A stretch of DNA of 64,000 bases, from assembly GCA_021773565.1 (NCBI GenBank), contig JAJFJZ010000008.1:186001-250000 (forward strand). Direction: 5' to 3'. The notes below the pieces were generated by a model that worked only from the letters and a program-made list of their open reading frames with translations, was not told the origin of the DNA and did no database searches. Of this stretch, positions 8,722 to 17,731 are shown in pieces. Position 1 is the stretch's first letter. Each line of letters begins with the position of its first letter. The translations under genes and the position numbers were made by a program. Source of the stretch: Gammaproteobacteria bacterium. GTDB lineage: Bacteria > Pseudomonadota > Gammaproteobacteria > Pseudomonadales > Azotimanducaceae.

Positions 8722-9486
8722 ATGCCGATAATTCAAGTAAACAACCTGGTCAAAAGGTATCCCATACCGGGTAATACAAGTGAGTCATTTTGTGCGGTTG
8801 ATGATATTTCCCTTGAAATTGCCGCGGGAGAAATATTCGGTATCCTTGGGCCCAATGGAGCGGGTAAAACCACAACGCTCGAAATGCTGGAAGGGCTTTG
8901 TGAGATTGATGGGGGCAGTGCGAGTGTTGATGGAATAGACGTGCAAAGCCGCCCCTATGACGTTAAGAAAATAATCGGCGTGCAACTCCAGGCCAATGAG
9001 TATTTCGATAATTTGTCCCTGACCGAATTACTGGACCTGTTCGGGGCCCTCTACGGGCGCACGGTTGAACCAGACCAGCTTCTTGATAAAGTGAATCTGG
9101 TGGAGAAGGCTTCGGCAAGGCCAGAAAGCCTTTCCGGTGGTCAAAAGCAACGATTCTCCATTGCCTGTGCGCTTGTTAACGAGCCGAAGGTGCTGTTCCT
9201 TGATGAGCCAACTACGGGACTGGACCCCCAGGCTAAACACAACCTCTGGTCTCTGGTGAAGATGTTGAACGACACTGGCATGACCATCGTGTTAACTACA
9301 CACAATATGGAAGAAGCTGAAACCCTGTGCGAACGAATTGCCATTATGGATCATGGTAAAATTGTCGCCAATGCACCTCCTGGTGAGCTGATTCAAAAGT
9401 ACGCACCCGAACCTCCAAAAGCAGCTATACGTGGAAACATGGAAGATGTTTTTCTAGCCCTTACAGGTCACGGATTAAGAGAATAG
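8722..9486 (+). CDS. ABC transporter ATP-binding protein
   Basis: A 254-residue ABC ATPase with Walker A GPNGAGKTT near residue 50, Q-loop GVQLQ, signature LSGGQKQR, Walker B VLFLDEPTTGLD and switch histidine TTHNMEEAE. The sequence type is that of CcmA/DrrA-like ATPases pairing with ABC-2 permeases for drug or lipid export. The ABC-2 permease gene starts 8 bp downstream. The 134 bp between the PP2C gene and this gene may hold its own promoter, but I see no convincing -35/-10 pair. Confidence 0.92.
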   Translation: MPIIQVNNLVKRYPIPGNTSESFCAVDDISLEIAAGEIFGILGPNGAGKTTTLEMLEGLCEIDGGSASVDGIDVQSRPYDVKKIIGVQLQANEYFDNLSLTELLDLFGALYGRTVEPDQLLDKVNLVEKASARPESLSGGQKQRFSIACALVNEPKVLFLDEPTTGLDPQAKHNLWSLVKMLNDTGMTIVLTTHNMEEAETLCERIAIMDHGKIVANAPPGELIQKYAPEPPKAAIRGNMEDVFLALTGHGLRE

Positions 9487-9494
9487 GAAGGCTG

Positions 9495-10586
9495 ATGTTT
9501 ACATTTCAACAACGACGACTTGCCAAAGTGTTTCTAAAGATATTCCTCCGCGATCGGCAATCCATATTCTTCAGTTTGTTTTTCCCGATGATATTTATAT
9601 TTGCCCTGGGCATGATAAATGATTCTGAACCCGACCCTTATGGTGTTGGAATTGTGGACAAAGCGCAAAGCGTCCTGGCCACGCGTTTTATTGACACGCT
9701 AACTTCCAACACGCTCTTTGAGGTCTCTGTGGGTGGAGAGGAATTGTTGCGTGACCAGCTGGTTGCGGGCGACATAAGTCTTGTACTCTTGTTGCCGGAG
9801 GGCTTTGAGGAAGCTGGCACTGGTACCGAACTACAGGTATTGGTAGACGCATCCAAAGTGAGGCAGGTCGGAGTGATTATACCCATTCTTGAAACAGCCC
9901 TGATTGATATTGAACGAAACCTCCGGGATACCAGCGCCATGTTTTCGATTGTCGTGCAGGATGTTCAGGCGCGCTCTCAACGATACCTTGATTTTTTGCT
10001 TCCGGGCATGCTGGCATTTACCATCATGCAAATATGTATTGCGGGTAGCGGTTTTAATGTTGTCGAGTATCGGCGCAAAGGCATTCTAAAGAGACTGTTC
10101 GTAACACCTATTCAGCCCAGGGATTTTATTTCCGCCATTGTTATTGCAAGACTGGTTTTATGCCTAACACAACTTACCGTATTGCTCGCAGCAGCAGTGT
10201 ATTTTATGGGAGCGGTTGTGGTTGGCAACCTGGTGTCTTTGTATTTTGTAATATTGCTTGGCGCTATTATATTTTTATGTCTTGGATTCAGTCTGGGAAG
10301 CATTGCCAAAACCCAGCAGTCCGTTCAGGCGATCGGAAATATTGTGATATTTCCGCAAATGTTTTTATCCGGAATATTCTACCCGATAGAGCTGTTACCT
10401 GAGTTGATTCAACCGCTTGCTTCGATACTGCCGCTAAGTTATATAGCCAATGCCCTGAGAGAAATTAGCGTGAATGGGCTTGGTCTGACCGAGATTGTTC
10501 CAGACATGATTGGCATTGCCGTATGGATGGTTCTGGGCTTTCTGATAGCTACACGTTATTTTGTCTGGCGCGAAGTTGCTAACTAG
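9495..10586 (+). CDS. ABC-2 type transporter permease
   Basis: A 363-residue permease with one N-terminal membrane span, a large extracytoplasmic region (about residues 40-160) and five or six C-terminal spans, the YhgE/DrrB-like ABC-2 layout. The conserved membrane-border stretch GILKRLFVTPIQP is present. It starts at an ATG with AGGAAGG just upstream and 8 bp from the ATPase stop. The pair should form an exporter; cargo may be a drug, lipid or polysaccharide and cannot be told. It converges with the GAPDH gene, 24 bp away, with no clear terminator between. Confidence 0.9.
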   Translation: MFTFQQRRLAKVFLKIFLRDRQSIFFSLFFPMIFIFALGMINDSEPDPYGVGIVDKAQSVLATRFIDTLTSNTLFEVSVGGEELLRDQLVAGDISLVLLLPEGFEEAGTGTELQVLVDASKVRQVGVIIPILETALIDIERNLRDTSAMFSIVVQDVQARSQRYLDFLLPGMLAFTIMQICIAGSGFNVVEYRRKGILKRLFVTPIQPRDFISAIVIARLVLCLTQLTVLLAAAVYFMGAVVVGNLVSLYFVILLGAIIFLCLGFSLGSIAKTQQSVQAIGNIVIFPQMFLSGIFYPIELLPELIQPLASILPLSYIANALREISVNGLGLTEIVPDMIGIAVWMVLGFLIATRYFVWREVAN

Positions 10587-10610
10587 TTAGCGCTTTATTT
10601 TACAGGCCAC

Positions 10611-11609
10611 TTACCAGCTGTTAAATCGCGACAGCAAATCGCATATCCGGCTGGAATATCCCCACTCGTTATCGTACCAATTTAGCGTTCGCAAATAACG
10701 CCCCCCGATAATCGCTGTGCCACCAGCGTCATAAACGGAAGAATGCGAGTTACCGATGATATCCGATGAAACGATGGGTTTATCGCTGAACTCCAAAATA
10801 CCCTTAAGCGCGTCAGAATCGGCTGCCTGCATTATCGCATCGTGCACTTCCTCGAGACTCACTTCCCGGGCCAACTCTGTAAAAAGGTCCACCACCGAGC
10901 CGTCCGGAACAGGTACCCTTGCTGCGATGCCGTGCAGTTTGCCTTTGAGCTGTGGCAGCACGATACCTACTGCCTTGGCTGCACCCGTGGAGGTAGGAAT
11001 AATGTTTTCTGCTGCAGCACGGCTTCGCCTCCAGTCTGAATGTGGTACATCTGCCAGGCGCTGATCATTGGTATAGGCATGTACAGTATCAATGACGCCC
11101 TCGACAATGCCGAATTTATCATCTAATACCTTCGCCATTGGCGCGAGGCAGTTTGTTGTGCAACTGGCGTTGGATATTATTTTGTGTTCCGCCCCAATCC
11201 CGTCGTCGTTGACACCCAGGACTACGGTGTAATCAATTTCATCTTTTGCTGGAACCGTAAGCAATACCCGTTTGGCACCGGCGTCTATGTGTTGTTGTAA
11301 TTGGGCTCTCGTCCTGAAAACGCCAGTTGCTTCCACGATGGCGTCAATTTCCATTTCACCCCAGGGCAATGCTGCGGGGTCGCGTTCGCTGAATAGCTGT
11401 GTTTTTCCTTTTGGAGTAACAAAACAGTCTCCCTCAAGTGCCAGCGGTTTATCGAAACGGCCCATAACCGTATCGTAACTGAGCAGGTATCGCAGCACCT
11501 CGTTATCAAACAGGTCGTTAATGGCAACTACATCTATACCTTCAACGTCCTGTAGTATTCGAAAAACAGATCTGCCGATGCGACCAAAGCCATTTATTGC
11601 GATTCTCAT
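10611..11609 (-). CDS. gap: Glyceraldehyde-3-phosphate dehydrogenase, type I
   Basis: A 332-residue complete GAPDH. INGFGRIGR is the NAD-binding loop, NASCTTNC carries the catalytic Cys150, and His177 lies in TVHAYT. The inorganic phosphate site STGAAK, the substrate-phosphate arginine in RVPVPDGS and the WYDNEWGYS end motif are intact. It should convert glyceraldehyde 3-phosphate to 1,3-bisphosphoglycerate. Its ATG overlaps the stop of an upstream GAPDH-like gene by 4 bp, so the two are co-transcribed and probably translationally coupled. No other glycolytic gene is adjacent. Confidence 0.95.
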   Translation of the reverse strand: MRIAINGFGRIGRSVFRILQDVEGIDVVAINDLFDNEVLRYLLSYDTVMGRFDKPLALEGDCFVTPKGKTQLFSERDPAALPWGEMEIDAIVEATGVFRTRAQLQQHIDAGAKRVLLTVPAKDEIDYTVVLGVNDDGIGAEHKIISNASCTTNCLAPMAKVLDDKFGIVEGVIDTVHAYTNDQRLADVPHSDWRRSRAAAENIIPTSTGAAKAVGIVLPQLKGKLHGIAARVPVPDGSVVDLFTELAREVSLEEVHDAIMQAADSDALKGILEFSDKPIVSSDIIGNSHSSVYDAGGTAIIGGRYLRTLNWYDNEWGYSSRICDLLSRFNSW

Positions 11610-12631
11610 GGGCTTGTCTCCGCCGCTCTGTCCAACCTGGCGTACAAGCGCGTAACATCCAGAAGGCGTGCCGCATGCCCCATATTTTCGTACCAGCCAA
11701 GTGCTTTTACGATATGAGAGCCGGCTTTAATGGTGCCCTTGGTGTCAAATAGCAGGGAGAAGGTACTGTCGATGATGTCCGAGGAAACAATAGGGTCCTC
11801 TACGACATCCACTACGTTCGGGTAGTGCTTGACTGCATTGCGCATAGCATCGTTTACCTGTTCGGTATCAATGTCAGCGCTGGCAAACACCAGATTGGTA
11901 TCCAGTAAACAGCCTTCGTGGACAGGTACGTTTAAGGCAAAACTCAAAACTTTGCCTTCCATCTCCGGGAGAATTCTACCTAACCAGCGCGCTGCTTCAT
12001 GCCCATTGGGAATTATATTTTTTGCCGCAGACCTGCTTCGGCGATAGTCGCTTCCCGCGTAGTCCTGCAAGGCCTGGTCACTGGTATAGGCATGTATGGA
12101 GGTTGCGCTGGCGCAGGTAAGTTCAAATTCATCGCCCAGTATTTTCAAGAGCAAAGCCAATGCAGTAGTTGTTGCGGAGGCCGCCGAGATCATCAGATCA
12201 CTGGTTTGGGCCTGTTTGTGGTTAATTCCCGGTACCACGATTCGGTCAATATGATCCAGGGGCAGTGTTCTCAATAGAATGCGCTTTGCGCCGTTACCAA
12301 GATGGTCCTGCATGTAACGCTTTTCCTGATATTTGCCGGTGGAATCTATCACCATGTCAACGTCAAAAATGTCCCATGGAACTTCTGCAGGTGTGTCTAT
12401 CGGGATCATACGGGATTGAAAACGGGGATTGACCAGAAAATTGCCCTCAAGATGATGCTCTCCCGGAATTTTGGCCTCTGATGTGAGCAGATAGTGTAAA
12501 ATTTTTGGATCACCAATATCTGCTATTACAGCGATATCTATATCTTCGCTTCGAGATGCAAGCTCGTAAATTTGTCTACCGGTTCGGCCGAAACCCATAA
12601 TGCCGATTCGAATTGGTTTTTCCCTGGACAC
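11606..12631 (-). CDS. GAPDH-like protein lacking the catalytic cysteine (probable pseudoenzyme)
   Basis: About 341 residues, collinear with the GAPDH encoded next to it. The NAD loop MGFGRTGRQ and the active-site histidine (H180, SIHAYT) are kept. The catalytic segment reads AASATTTA, so Ala153 replaces the cysteine. The phosphate site STGAAK is replaced by GHEAAR, the arginine of RVPVP by asparagine (NVPVHEG), and the DNEWGY end motif by ENMGHA. It should bind nucleotide but cannot form the thioester. GTG at 12631 is chosen because it gives a normal GAPDH N-terminus and GAGA stands about 7 nt upstream; an ATG further out is possible. It is coupled by ATGA to the active gap gene. A regulatory or heteromeric subunit role is my inference. 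Confidence 0.85.
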   Translation of the reverse strand: MSREKPIRIGIMGFGRTGRQIYELASRSEDIDIAVIADIGDPKILHYLLTSEAKIPGEHHLEGNFLVNPRFQSRMIPIDTPAEVPWDIFDVDMVIDSTGKYQEKRYMQDHLGNGAKRILLRTLPLDHIDRIVVPGINHKQAQTSDLMISAASATTTALALLLKILGDEFELTCASATSIHAYTSDQALQDYAGSDYRRSRSAAKNIIPNGHEAARWLGRILPEMEGKVLSFALNVPVHEGCLLDTNLVFASADIDTEQVNDAMRNAVKHYPNVVDVVEDPIVSSDIIDSTFSLLFDTKGTIKAGSHIVKALGWYENMGHAARLLDVTRLYARLDRAAETSP

Positions 12632-12634
12632 CTT

Positions 12635-12662
12635 TTGTTCTCGCTTCAGCTTCGCATATAGT
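12635..12662 (+). promoter_or_regulatory. Candidate sigma-70 promoter for CoA transferase
   Basis: TTGTTC at 12635-12640 and TATAGT at 12657-12662 are separated by 16 bp, a fair fit to -35/-10 elements. It would start transcription about 20 bp before the ribosome binding site AGGAG of the CoA transferase. The same short interval must also hold the divergent promoter of the GAPDH-like gene. Confidence 0.3.
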
Positions 12663-12693
12663 ATGTGCACCATACTACTTGCAGGAGCAAAAA

Positions 12694-13917
12694 TTGTCAG
12701 CACCACTCGAAGGCATAACGGTAATTGAAGTTGATAGTTATATGGCTGCACCGAGCACTGGCGCAATACTATCGGACATGGGTGCCAGGGTTATTAAAGT
12801 GGAGCCACTTTCAGGCGACCCCATGCGCGGGATTGGCAGGCCCGCAAAAATTGAAGGGAAGTTAAAAGGCTACGATTTTGGTTTTGATGTTACCAATCGG
12901 GGTAAAGAGTCCATCGCCATAGCGTTGGATACCCCAGGAGGCGTAAACGTGGTGCACAAGCTGGTGAAGCAGGCACAGGTATTTCTTTGTAACCTGCTCC
13001 CTCATCGACAATCCCGTTTTGCGCTGGATCCTGAAAGCCTTAAGGCCGTAAATCCTGGCCTTGTACACGCTACGCTCACTGGATACGGGACGAATGGTCC
13101 CGACGCCCTGCGGCCCGGATATGATGTCACTGCATTTTTTGGACGTTCGGGGCTTTATGATGCCATGCGAGATGGAGATGATGGTGTGGTGCCCATGGCG
13201 CGACCAGCGCAGGGCGATCATACCGCAGGGTTGGCATTGTTGGCCTGCATCCTTGCCGCGCTACGTATCGCTGAACGCACGGGTGAATTTCAACTGGTTG
13301 AGACTTCTCTTTACGAAACCGCCATATGGACCCAGGCTACTGATTTTGCGACCACCGCTGTAGACAGGGCACCAGTACGACGCCGACCTCGTGGAGGCGA
13401 GCTTACACCCGCCACTAATCGTTACCCCTGTGGCGATGGCAAATGGATTGTTTTAAACCAGCTGGGACGAGACAGTTTTGACAAGTTGTGTAAGGCCCTG
13501 GACAAACCGGAATGGTTGAATGACGAACGTTTTGTTGATGGACGCAGTCGTTATCGGAACATGGCAGTGCTGGTTGAAGAAATAGACGCCATACTCGCCA
13601 ACAAGACGCGTGATGAGTGGGGCGTTATCTTTGACGCCAACAATATTGTTTGGGGGCCTGTTCTGTCTCTTGACGAAGTGCCGGGAGATCCACAGGCGGA
13701 AGCCATCGATATGTTTCCTCAGATGCGACATCCTGAGTTAGGCACTTACCAAACTGTGCGTGTCCCGATGCGCTTTTTTAATGCGGAAGTAAAACCGGGT
13801 GGGCCTGCACCTGTATTGGGAGAGAACACTCGGGAAATTCTGCAGAGTATTGGCATACAGGATGAAGAAATGAGAGAGCTGGTGAATTTGGGATGTGTGA
13901 AATCGCCTGATAATTAG
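12694..13917 (+). CDS. CaiB/BaiF family (class III) CoA transferase
   Basis: About 407 residues with the family-typical N-terminus LEGITVIEV and GARVIKVEP, and the conserved catalytic aspartate in PAQGDHTAG near residue 180. Such enzymes move CoA between acyl groups by a mixed-anhydride mechanism. TTG at 12694 is chosen because GGAG stands 6 nt upstream and the protein then begins at the usual place; the frame stays open further upstream without family similarity. The gene is followed 16 bp later by a GFA-fold gene. Substrate unknown; a second CaiB-type gene is at 39.9 kb. Confidence 0.9.
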   Translation: MSAPLEGITVIEVDSYMAAPSTGAILSDMGARVIKVEPLSGDPMRGIGRPAKIEGKLKGYDFGFDVTNRGKESIAIALDTPGGVNVVHKLVKQAQVFLCNLLPHRQSRFALDPESLKAVNPGLVHATLTGYGTNGPDALRPGYDVTAFFGRSGLYDAMRDGDDGVVPMARPAQGDHTAGLALLACILAALRIAERTGEFQLVETSLYETAIWTQATDFATTAVDRAPVRRRPRGGELTPATNRYPCGDGKWIVLNQLGRDSFDKLCKALDKPEWLNDERFVDGRSRYRNMAVLVEEIDAILANKTRDEWGVIFDANNIVWGPVLSLDEVPGDPQAEAIDMFPQMRHPELGTYQTVRVPMRFFNAEVKPGGPAPVLGENTREILQSIGIQDEEMRELVNLGCVKSPDN

Positions 13918-13933
13918 AAATCTGGAGGTAGAT

Positions 13934-14311
13934 ATGGCAAAAGGACATTGTCTTTGTGGACAGCTTCGCTTTGAGACTTCAGCGGACCCCAAGTGGATAG
14001 CGTATTGCCATTGCGCAAGTTGCAGACGACACACGGCATCCCCGGTTGCATGTTTTGTGAATGTGCCATTAGACAGCGTGCATTTTTCTGGTGAGTTGGG
14101 TAGTTACGCATCATCTGAAGGTGTTACGAGAAGTTTTTGCGCAACCTGTGGCACACCCATTGCCTACCAGGTTTCACGCAGGGCAACAGAAATTGACTTG
14201 TACCTGAATGCTTTTGATAACCCGGAACAATTTCAGCCCCAGCTTCATGTTTATACCGCGGAGCGTATACCCTGGTTTGATGTGAGAGATGAACTGCCGC
14301 GCGAGATATAA
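13934..14311 (+). CDS. GFA family protein (CENP-V/GFA fold)
   Basis: A 125-residue zinc protein. The zinc ligands of the family are visible: GHCLCGQLRF, YCHCASCRRH and FCATCGTPIAY. The family is named after the glutathione-dependent formaldehyde-activating enzyme, but most members have no proven reaction, so I do not assign one. GGAGGT at 13923-13928 supports the ATG start. It lies in the CoA transferase operon. Confidence 0.88.
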   Translation: MAKGHCLCGQLRFETSADPKWIAYCHCASCRRHTASPVACFVNVPLDSVHFSGELGSYASSEGVTRSFCATCGTPIAYQVSRRATEIDLYLNAFDNPEQFQPQLHVYTAERIPWFDVRDELPREI

Positions 14312-14367
14312 AAACATATTCTTTGAGTTTGGGTTAAGCCAAGAGCCAGGAATTGGGAGATAAAAGC

Positions 14368-14622
14368 TTGAATAAAATTGAATTCAACAAAGACGAAAAA
14401 GCACACATGGTGCGAAAGCTAAAACTCTATTTCACTGAAGAACTGGAACAGGAAATAGGGCAGTTTGACGCTGAGTTTTTGTTAGACTTTGTCTCGGAAG
14501 AGCTTGGCGTGTATTACTATAATCGCGGACTAAATGATGCGCGTGTTATTTTGGAAAGTAAATTTTCGGATATTGAAGATGCCCTGTACGAAATTGAGCA
14601 TGTCACCGAATTTACGAAGTAG
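14368..14622 (+). CDS. DUF2164 family protein
   Basis: About 84 residues, acidic and predicted helical. The block IEFNKDEKAHMVRKLKLYF and the later FLLDFVSEELGVYYYNRGL recall the DUF2164 family, small uncharacterised proteins of Proteobacteria. GGGAGA at 14355-14360 lies 7 nt before the TTG at 14368, which I prefer to a TTG at 14353. The last 11 bp overlap the end of the convergent RND permease gene. No function is known. Confidence 0.75.
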   Translation: MNKIEFNKDEKAHMVRKLKLYFTEELEQEIGQFDAEFLLDFVSEELGVYYYNRGLNDARVILESKFSDIEDALYEIEHVTEFTK

Positions 14623-17600
14623 CCAGGGTTTTTATGGCCCTGCGACCGAGTTTAAGATCCTCAAGAACCATGTATAAACAAGGTATTAGTATCAGGGTAA
14701 TTACCGTAGCGAACAAAATTCCAAAACCGAGCGAGACTGCCATGGGTGTGACCAACTGAGCGGTTAAACTGGTTTCCAGCAAAATGGGCAGTAAACCAAA
14801 AAAGGTGGTTAATGAGGTGAGCATAATTGCCCTGAATCGTCTTGTACCGGATTGTATTGCTGCATCAAGAACTGTCATTCCCTCATCCACAGCCTTGTTT
14901 ACGAAATCAACCATCAATATCGAATCGTTTACCACTACGCCTGCCAGCGCGATGATTCCCATCATTGATAAGGAGCTGAAATTTATTCCGATCAGAACAT
15001 GGCCTATCAAGGCACCAATCATCCCAAAGGGAATGACCACCATAATTATGAGTGGCTGGGTATAGGATTTAAGTGGTATTGCCATTAGTGCGTATATGGC
15101 GAATAGTGCCAGCGTAGCCATGTATAAGCTTTCGGTTTTAAATTCCTCTTCTTCCAGACTGGCTCCACCGAGTTCGATTCTTACAGAAGGAAATTTGGCA
15201 TGTAAGCTTTCTGAAAACGGACCTTGTGTAATATCCCGTACAATTTGCCCGGGTTGAATAGTAGTTTTGTCTACGTTGGCAGATATAGTTACCGAGCGCT
15301 TGCCCCAGGAGTGCGTTATTCTGGATGGACTAAGACGTGAATCAATTGTTGCAACACTTGAAAAGGGAACTTCGTCACCTTGCGGGGTGCGTATATACAT
15401 GTTCTCAAGGTTACCCAGAGATTCTCGTTCAGACTTTGGATATCGTACCATCACCTTAACTTCTTCCCGGCCGCGTTGAATCCGTTGAGCCTCAACCCCG
15501 TAAAATGCAGCACGAACCTGAGAAGCGAGATCACGCAGTGATAGTCCTAGCGCCTCGGCTGAGGGGGTTATTTTCAGGTTTATTTCGGGAATATTTCCGG
15601 TATTGGAATTTTCTATATCATACACACCTTCATACTGCTGAAGCTGGCGCTCGAGATCCTGTGCTGCGGATGCCAAATCCGTACCGTTAGAGCTAAGTAA
15701 TTTGAATTCAATATCGTGGCTGTTGCCATGAGATTTTTCTGAACCGACAAATTCCAGTGTTTTGGTGCCAGAGATACCCCCAACACTGTTCCTCCACTCG
15801 TTTGCAATAGCTTCAGGGTCCAGGTGTGAATCCGAGTTATCCCGTAGTTCGACCATGATGCTACCATTGGTATTTCTGGTGTAAGAAGCCATGTTGCGGA
15901 TAAATTTTTGTGCCTCGGGGCGCTGTTCATCGATGCGGGCAAGACTGTTTGATACCTGGCTGACTACTTTTATGGCTTGTTCTGTTGAGGAGCCATCGAT
16001 TAGTGCAATCTGGGCGCGTAAATAATTGGAGGACATGTTGGGAAAAGCTACAACTTTTATGTAGGGACCCATAATGAAACCCAGCGACAAAATAAACATC
16101 CCAATGAACACTGAAATTGTGACGTAGCGTTGATGAATACAACGGATCAGAAAGGGTTCGTAGCGCTCAAAGGTTACTTTTTTTAGGCCCCTGGCGAACC
16201 AATCCTGGAAGCGGCGAATTAGGCCGGCTTTGGATTTGGGGTCCTGCGGCAGCGGTTTCATACTTGCCAGATGAGCCGGCAAAATGAGTTTGGATTCCAC
16301 AATAGAGAATAGCAGGCATAGAATTACTACCCAACCAATGGCCGCCGGGAATTCACCCACAGTGCCCGAAACCAGTAACAGGGGAACAAAGGTAGCAACG
16401 GTTGTCAGAACCCCAAAAGTAGCTGGAGTGGCAACACGTTGTGCGCCCTTAATAACATTGTCCAGGGAGTGTCCATCCTGGTCGGTGGTGTATTGAACAC
16501 TCTCGCCAATGATAATTGCATCATCAACAACTATGCCAAGTACGATTATAAAGCCAAACAGGCTAATCGCGTTAATTGAACCACCCACCAGGGGTAACAG
16601 GGCGAACGCGCCCAGAAAGGCAATAGGCATTCCCAACATAACCCAGAAGGCAAGCTGCAGGCGTAGAAAGATACCGAGAATTATCAACACCAGAATAACC
16701 CCGGAGATCATATTACCCAACATCATGTTCCGTGTGCTGTTTAAAAATTCAGACCCATCCATCCAGGCCTGAAGGTGCACACCATCGGGCATGTTGGTTG
16801 CGCGTTGTGTGATGTATTCGTTTACCTCTTTGGATATCTCTATTTGATTCTCATCCGAGACGGCGAATACGCGGACGCCGATGCTGGGTTGGCCGTTAAA
16901 TAGCGAGAAAAACCTTTGCTCTACAAAGCCATCGGTCACAGTAGCAATGTCTGCCAGCGTGAGGCGTGTTCCATCTTCATCACTAATGAGGACGATTTTT
17001 TCGAAATCCTGTTTTAGGTATGCCTGGCTTTGTGTGCGCAGGAGAATGTCGCCGGAATCCGATTTTATTGACCCGGCAGATAAATCCAGCGAGGACAGGC
17101 GGATTGCCTGGGCAATCTGGTCCAGCGTCAATTGATACTGGCGGAGTCTGGATTCTTCCAGTTCAATGCTGATTTCATATTCACGCGCACCCTGAATCTC
17201 TGCTTTACTTACTCTGGGTAATGCCAGGAGCTCTTCGCGTATGGTTTCAGCAAATCGCTTCATCGATAATTCGTTCATGTCTCCAAAGATTTGAATATTG
17301 ACCACCCCTCTTTCTCTCTGGCCTGTGTATATTCGGGGTTTTTCTGCTTCTTCGGGCATGCTGACGATTCGATCTACCGCCAGTTTTACTTCATCGAGCA
17401 CGTTTAATACTTCGTAATCAGGATCTACTCTAAGCACAACATTGCCGAAGCCTTTGCCTGATACAGAACGTAGTTCACTGAGACCTTCGATTTGCCTGAC
17501 TGCTTCTTCAATACGGTTTATAACGCCCGATTCCACTTCACCGGGAGATGCACCCGGAAAGGATACATCCACATTAACCTGGTCGAATTCGAGTTCTGGC

Positions 17601-17731
17601 GTCATTTGCGTGCGAATGGTAAAAGCGGATGCCAAACCGGTGAGAACTATCACCACCATTAACAGATTGGCAGCCACGTGATTGTGGGCAAACCAGGCAA
17701 TAAGCCCTGTGTGCGGATTAATTTGTGACAT
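14612..17731 (-). CDS. RND efflux permease (AcrB/HAE-1-like)
   Basis: A 1039-residue inner membrane proton antiporter. It has an N-terminal span followed by a large periplasmic loop, a six-helix block near residues 340-540, a second periplasmic loop, and a final five-helix block. The proton-relay Asp-Asp pair is in GIVVDDAIIIGESV. With the adaptor immediately upstream (14 bp overlap) it should form two parts of a tripartite exporter; no outer membrane channel gene is adjacent, so a TolC-like protein from elsewhere is probably shared. Substrate unknown. The sequence looks more like the drug or solvent type than the heavy-metal type, but this is a judgement by eye. Confidence 0.93.
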   Translation of the reverse strand: MSQINPHTGLIAWFAHNHVAANLLMVVIVLTGLASAFTIRTQMTPELEFDQVNVDVSFPGASPGEVESGVINRIEEAVRQIEGLSELRSVSGKGFGNVVLRVDPDYEVLNVLDEVKLAVDRIVSMPEEAEKPRIYTGQRERGVVNIQIFGDMNELSMKRFAETIREELLALPRVSKAEIQGAREYEISIELEESRLRQYQLTLDQIAQAIRLSSLDLSAGSIKSDSGDILLRTQSQAYLKQDFEKIVLISDEDGTRLTLADIATVTDGFVEQRFFSLFNGQPSIGVRVFAVSDENQIEISKEVNEYITQRATNMPDGVHLQAWMDGSEFLNSTRNMMLGNMISGVILVLIILGIFLRLQLAFWVMLGMPIAFLGAFALLPLVGGSINAISLFGFIIVLGIVVDDAIIIGESVQYTTDQDGHSLDNVIKGAQRVATPATFGVLTTVATFVPLLLVSGTVGEFPAAIGWVVILCLLFSIVESKLILPAHLASMKPLPQDPKSKAGLIRRFQDWFARGLKKVTFERYEPFLIRCIHQRYVTISVFIGMFILSLGFIMGPYIKVVAFPNMSSNYLRAQIALIDGSSTEQAIKVVSQVSNSLARIDEQRPEAQKFIRNMASYTRNTNGSIMVELRDNSDSHLDPEAIANEWRNSVGGISGTKTLEFVGSEKSHGNSHDIEFKLLSSNGTDLASAAQDLERQLQQYEGVYDIENSNTGNIPEINLKITPSAEALGLSLRDLASQVRAAFYGVEAQRIQRGREEVKVMVRYPKSERESLGNLENMYIRTPQGDEVPFSSVATIDSRLSPSRITHSWGKRSVTISANVDKTTIQPGQIVRDITQGPFSESLHAKFPSVRIELGGASLEEEEFKTESLYMATLALFAIYALMAIPLKSYTQPLIIMVVIPFGMIGALIGHVLIGINFSSLSMMGIIALAGVVVNDSILMVDFVNKAVDEGMTVLDAAIQSGTRRFRAIMLTSLTTFFGLLPILLETSLTAQLVTPMAVSLGFGILFATVITLILIPCLYMVLEDLKLGRRAIKTLATS

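Noticed and set aside
11606-12631. Treating the GAPDH-like gene as a pseudogene
   Set aside because: The frame is intact over full length, the fold motifs are kept and it is coupled to gap; the changes are concentrated in catalytic sites.
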